A stretch of DNA of 12,467 nt from assembly GCA_002338605.1 (NCBI GenBank), contig DDIP01000428.1, forward strand, positions 1 to 12,467, in the 5' to 3' direction. Positions 9,294 to 12,467 of this stretch are shown in pieces (the first letter of the stretch is position 1; each line of letters begins with the position of its first letter). The notes under the pieces are model-generated. The model worked only from the letters and a program-made list of their open reading frames with translations. It searched no databases and was not told where the DNA came from. Source of the stretch: Proteobacteria bacterium UBA1847. Lineage in GTDB: Bacteria > Pseudomonadota > Gammaproteobacteria > Steroidobacterales > Woeseiaceae. A program made the translations under genes and the position numbers.

Positions 9294-10886
9294 ATGAAAA
9301 AAATGTTCTTGCTGCTCAGCTGCCTGGGCCTGACTGCCTGTATCACACTGTCGCTTGGCGATGACGAAACCGCCGGTATTACATTTGTGCATCTTAACGA
9401 CACCTACCGGGTCGGCACGGTCGAGGATGGACATGCTGGAGGATTCAGTCGGGTCGTTACCGTGATTCGTGATCTCAAGGATCAGGGTCGTGACGTCCGC
9501 GTCACGCATGGTGGGGATTTCCTGTATCCCTCGCTGGAAAGCAGCCTCTGGAATGGCATGCAAATGGTTGATGCAATGAATTTCATGGATGAACTCGCGC
9601 CGATGTACGTGGTCGCAGGCAATCACGAGTTCGATCGACGCACACCAAAACATCTGATCAATGCGGTCAAGGCCTCGCAGTTTGACTGGATCGGTGACAA
9701 CTACGAGCTGCGCACCGGTAATGCGGATGTCGATGCGGCGCTGCGCAGCGCTTTTACGGTCGAATCGGGCGGCCGGACGGTCGGGATTTTTTCGCTAACG
9801 CTGCACGCTGATGACGGAGGCAACGAGCGCGACTACGTGCCGATCGACAAGGACTACCGTGGGATTGCCGAGGCCGTAATCGAGCAATTCGAATCCGCTG
9901 GTGTTGATGCGATTATCGGGCTGACGCACCTGCACATATGGCAGGATGAAGAAATCGCGAGGCTCCGCGCCAGTCACCCGAAGTTCGTCCTGATTTTCGG
10001 CGGCCACGAGCATGAGCCGGAGCACCGTGCCCTTACCGATGTGTCGGCCGCCGTGATGAAAGGCGCGTCCAACGCGCGCTCGATCTGGATCGTTAACCTG
10101 GATTTTGATGCTGATGGGCGGCCTGTCATCAGCGAGAATCGCATGCAGCTCGATGAGCAGGTTGTGCTTGACGACGACTACGAGGTCCTTGCGACGAAGT
10201 GGCGCTCCCGGCTGCTTGAAACGATCCCGTTTCTGGAAGCCACAGTCGGTTTTGCCGCACTGCCACTTGACGGGCGCGAGGTCACGGTTCGAAATGAAGA
10301 AAGCAACTGGGGCAGCTTTATCGCCGACCAGATGCGCGGTGCCTTCGGAAACCCCAGGGCCGATCTGGCCTTCGTTAACGGCGGAACCCTGCGCCTTGAC
10401 GACTTCGTCAAGGACGACATCCAGTTCGAGGACATTGGCCGAACATTTGGCTTCAGTTCCTACCTCCGGTTCATGACCCTCACCGGTGCCCAGTTCCGGA
10501 ATGTGATGCAGGCAGGCTACCGGGGATTCGGACCGAGCAAGGGCTATTTCCCGCAGGTGTCCGGTTTTCGCATCTGCGTCGATCGCAGCCGCAATGAAGG
10601 GGATCGCATCGTCAGTTTGCAGGTGCCCGACAATGGCAACTGGGTCGAGATCGATGATGACAAGGAATACAGCCTGGTCGTGCCGGACTTTCTGTATGGC
10701 GGGGGTGACGGTTACCGATTGCCGAAGGAGCGGCCGGCATCGCGTCCCGGGTCGGAACTGATTTACCTTGTCCTGGATGCGGTGCTCGACGCACAGGCTC
10801 GTGGTGAAAAAGTGGGCTGGGCGATCAATGACGAGAATCGTCGCTACCATGAGTTACTGGAAAGCAAGCAGCCCTGTTTTGAATAA
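9294..10886 (+). CDS. Lipoprotein 5'-nucleotidase family metallophosphatase
   Basis: This 530-residue protein has the UshA-like two-domain plan and should release phosphate from nucleotides in the periplasm or at the outer membrane. Residues 1-15 are a signal peptide with lipobox LTAC (lipid Cys16). The calcineurin-like domain shows HLNDTY (Asp36), GGDF (Asp75), GNHEFD (Asn110, His111), LTHLH (His212) and GGHEHE (His238, His240). The position after Asp36 that is His in UshA (NDxH) is Tyr38 here. The C-terminal specificity domain has VNGGTLRLD (361-369) and DFLYGGGDGY (465-474), which hold the base-stacking phenylalanine/tyrosine region. ATG 9294 has AGGGA about 7 bases upstream. It may act on mononucleotides, cyclic nucleotides or UDP-sugars; sequence alone does not decide this. 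It is divergent from the e(P4)-class phosphatase and is followed by a hairpin terminator. Confidence 0.88.
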   Translation: MKKMFLLLSCLGLTACITLSLGDDETAGITFVHLNDTYRVGTVEDGHAGGFSRVVTVIRDLKDQGRDVRVTHGGDFLYPSLESSLWNGMQMVDAMNFMDELAPMYVVAGNHEFDRRTPKHLINAVKASQFDWIGDNYELRTGNADVDAALRSAFTVESGGRTVGIFSLTLHADDGGNERDYVPIDKDYRGIAEAVIEQFESAGVDAIIGLTHLHIWQDEEIARLRASHPKFVLIFGGHEHEPEHRALTDVSAAVMKGASNARSIWIVNLDFDADGRPVISENRMQLDEQVVLDDDYEVLATKWRSRLLETIPFLEATVGFAALPLDGREVTVRNEESNWGSFIADQMRGAFGNPRADLAFVNGGTLRLDDFVKDDIQFEDIGRTFGFSSYLRFMTLTGAQFRNVMQAGYRGFGPSKGYFPQVSGFRICVDRSRNEGDRIVSLQVPDNGNWVEIDDDKEYSLVVPDFLYGGGDGYRLPKERPASRPGSELIYLVLDAVLDAQARGEKVGWAINDENRRYHELLESKQPCFE

Positions 10887-10888
10887 AA

Positions 10889-10919
10889 AAGGGCGGCCTT
10901 ATCAAAAAAGGCCGCCCTT
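10889..10919. terminator. Intrinsic terminator between two convergent genes
   Basis: AAGGGCGGCCTT (10889-10900) and AAGGCCGCCCTT (10908-10919) form a perfect, GC-rich 12-bp stem with a 7-base loop, starting 3 bases after the nucleotidase stop. On the minus strand the stem is followed at once by a run of Ts, making it a strong terminator for the TonB-dependent receptor. On the plus strand only a weak TCTG follows, so it may serve both genes but favours the minus one. Confidence 0.85.
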
Positions 10920-10945
10920 CTGCTATTGCAGTTTATGCGCTTTGC

Positions 10946-12467
10946 TTATTGACCAAAATTGATATCAATACCCAAGCGTATTTCCCACAAGCTCGGGCCA
11001 ACATAGGTTCGTTCAATCGACCGTTCGCTGAAGCTGTTAAAGACAAACTGCCCGGCACTGTTAACGTCCGAATCGACTACTTCTGGCGAGAAGAACTGTG
11101 CGTCAGTCACCTTGCCCCAGTCGTCATTCAACAGGTTACCAAGGTTTCTGACCTTGAAGAACAGGTTGCCCCGGAACATGTCACCAAGCGGGATATCCTG
11201 GCGAACGGCCAGGTTCCAAACGGTGCTCCAGCCGGTATTGATTTCATTGCGCTTTGTAAATCCTGGCGCGAGACCTTCAGCGGCTACCCAGTCAAAGAAC
11301 GCTGCCTGGTCGAAGCCCGGATCAAACACAACGTTAGGGTCGCTCGGACCAGTCGGGACGTACAGCAGGTGCCGCCCGAAGAATCCGTCACCTTCAAGAT
11401 CGCCGCCATTCATTACATAGCTCTGAGGCTGACCTTCATTGGCGAAGCCCTGTAGCGAGATTCGTGTTCGGTTGTCGCCGAAGAATGTGTTCTCGTAGTA
11501 TAGGTTAAGCGTCAGGCGCTGCGGTGAAACCCAGTTCGATCGGGCAACACCCGGATCATTGATGTCGAGGGTTGCGACGTTATCAAAGTTGGACACGGCA
11601 ACAGCCGACGTCATGGGCGAAACATCCTCGCCTTCCGTCCAGGCGTAACCGAACTGGGCCGTGAGGCCCATCTCGAACTCCTTCGTCAATACGAAAGACA
11701 ACATGTTCGATTTTGGCGACCCCGAAGCATTTGTCAGCATGAGGTTGTCCCGACCATTGGTGAAGTCGTAAATGGGGCTGCCCGCTGATGTCATACCGAT
11801 AATGGTCTGTGACAAGTCAACGTAATAGGCGGGATCGTAACCCTTGGTGTGCAGGTAGTCGAAATCCAGTTTCAAGTCGGCCCAGGGCATATCCCAGGTA
11901 CCGCCTGCTGCAAACTTCCATTCATACGGTTGTTTGTAATTCGGATCGATCATCACCAGGAATGAATCGTTTGCGTCAGCCGGCGTGACGGCAAGTACGG
12001 CGTCAACCATTTCCTGCGGAACGTCAAAGCCAGGCCTCATCTGGTCAGACAACACCAGTGAATCAGCCATGCCCGGAAGTACTGTCGCCGAGTCAAAGTA
12101 GTTGAACTGGAACTGAGCGTTGCTGAGTCCGTCGTTGCTCCATGCATTGGAGATCCAGACGTTCGGGTTACCGCCCGAGTACTTTCCAATTCCGCCGCGC
12201 AGCGTCAAGTCGTCTCGTACCCCCCAGGTGATTCCCAATCTCGGCATCACCAAGCTGAGGCCGTCGATGTTGGCGTCGTTCCTCAAACCGCCGTTTGCAT
12301 CAGCGAAGGTCTGATTGAATTTCGGCCGGTCACTGCTCTCGAAGAACTCGTAACGCAAGCCCGCGACGACCGTCAAATTGTGCTGATCGAAGAACATTTC
12401 ATCCTGCAGGTACAGGCTGTTCAGCACATTACTGAACGTGGCTGCCGCATCATTCGCGTTATTCGTG
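10946..12467 (-). CDS. TonB-dependent receptor (Oar-like), C-terminal half, partial
   Basis: About 506 residues of an outer-membrane beta-barrel receptor are visible. The frame stays open to the right edge, so the signal peptide, any N-terminal carboxypeptidase-regulatory-like domain, the plug and the first strands lie outside the window. Visible blocks are LYLQDEMFFDQHNLTVVAGLRYEFF, the RLGITWGVRDDLTLRGGIGKYSGGNPNVWISN segment typical of Oar-type receptors, repeated alternating aromatic/polar strands, YENTFFGDNRTRISLQGF, and a final strand ending IRLGIDINFGQ. The last residue is Gln, not the usual aromatic, with Phe two residues before it. Such receptors import large substrates with TonB energy; this one's ligand is unknown. 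It converges on the nucleotidase gene and ends at the shared hairpin, so co-regulation with it cannot be assumed. Confidence 0.88.
   Translation of the reverse strand, partial: TNNANDAAATFSNVLNSLYLQDEMFFDQHNLTVVAGLRYEFFESSDRPKFNQTFADANGGLRNDANIDGLSLVMPRLGITWGVRDDLTLRGGIGKYSGGNPNVWISNAWSNDGLSNAQFQFNYFDSATVLPGMADSLVLSDQMRPGFDVPQEMVDAVLAVTPADANDSFLVMIDPNYKQPYEWKFAAGGTWDMPWADLKLDFDYLHTKGYDPAYYVDLSQTIIGMTSAGSPIYDFTNGRDNLMLTNASGSPKSNMLSFVLTKEFEMGLTAQFGYAWTEGEDVSPMTSAVAVSNFDNVATLDINDPGVARSNWVSPQRLTLNLYYENTFFGDNRTRISLQGFANEGQPQSYVMNGGDLEGDGFFGRHLLYVPTGPSDPNVVFDPGFDQAAFFDWVAAEGLAPGFTKRNEINTGWSTVWNLAVRQDIPLGDMFRGNLFFKVRNLGNLLNDDWGKVTDAQFFSPEVVDSDVNSAGQFVFNSFSERSIERTYVGPSLWEIRLGIDINFGQ

Noticed and set aside
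9795..10850. A 351-codon minus-strand frame opposite the 5'-nucleotidase
   Set aside because: The plus-strand gene has lipobox, metal motifs and C-terminal domain; the antisense product looks like no protein family.
10889..10919. The hairpin as a mobile repeat (REP-like)
   Set aside because: It is single in the window and sits exactly between two convergent stop codons with a T-run, as an intrinsic terminator does.

Overview
The window looks like a piece of a gammaproteobacterial chromosome. The two outer-membrane-type lipoproteins, the Oar-like TonB-dependent receptor and the PreT/PreA gene pair fit a free-living, probably marine or sediment, heterotroph. A Woeseia-like relative is my guess from protein style only; no ribosomal or other phylogenetic marker is present.

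Layout. (1) Positions 1 to about 1420, plus strand, are a decayed accessory stretch. It holds the remains of a SAM-dependent methyltransferase split over two frames, a C-terminal scrap of a RibD_C/dihydrofolate-reductase-like gene, a 54-residue zinc-ribbon ORF too short for most gene callers, a small perfect hairpin, and a short CrtO-type acyltransferase-like membrane protein that seems to lack its N-terminus. (2) Positions 1541 to 8348, minus strand, are a six-gene operon read right to left: beta-ureidopropionase, NCS1 nucleobase transporter, dihydropyrimidinase, PreT, PreA, cytidine deaminase. Its genes overlap or nearly touch (two ATGA overlaps; gaps of 2, 9 and 16 bases). (3) A lipoprotein acid phosphatase of the e(P4) class (8417-9226, minus) lies just upstream in the same direction. 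It is divergent from a lipoprotein 5'-nucleotidase (9294-10886, plus) across a 67-base spacer. (4) A strong hairpin terminator (10889-10919) separates the nucleotidase from the convergent C-terminal part of a TonB-dependent receptor that runs off the right edge.

How the genes work together (inference from families and order). The two envelope phosphatases could strip phosphate from external nucleotides, and the NCS1 carrier could import pyrimidine bases. Cytidine deaminase turns cytidine into uridine. PreT/PreA reduce uracil to dihydrouracil, dihydropyrimidinase opens the ring to N-carbamoyl-beta-alanine, and beta-ureidopropionase releases beta-alanine, ammonia and CO2. The complete reductive pyrimidine pathway is present. 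A uridine phosphorylase or nucleosidase, a beta-alanine transaminase and a dedicated regulator are not in the window.

I found no mobile element with a transposase, no tRNA or rRNA and no CRISPR. I see no clearly unprecedented system. The points most worth a second look are the nucleotide-to-beta-alanine gene island, the small zinc-ribbon gene, the debris field at the left, and unusual residues in the two phosphatases.
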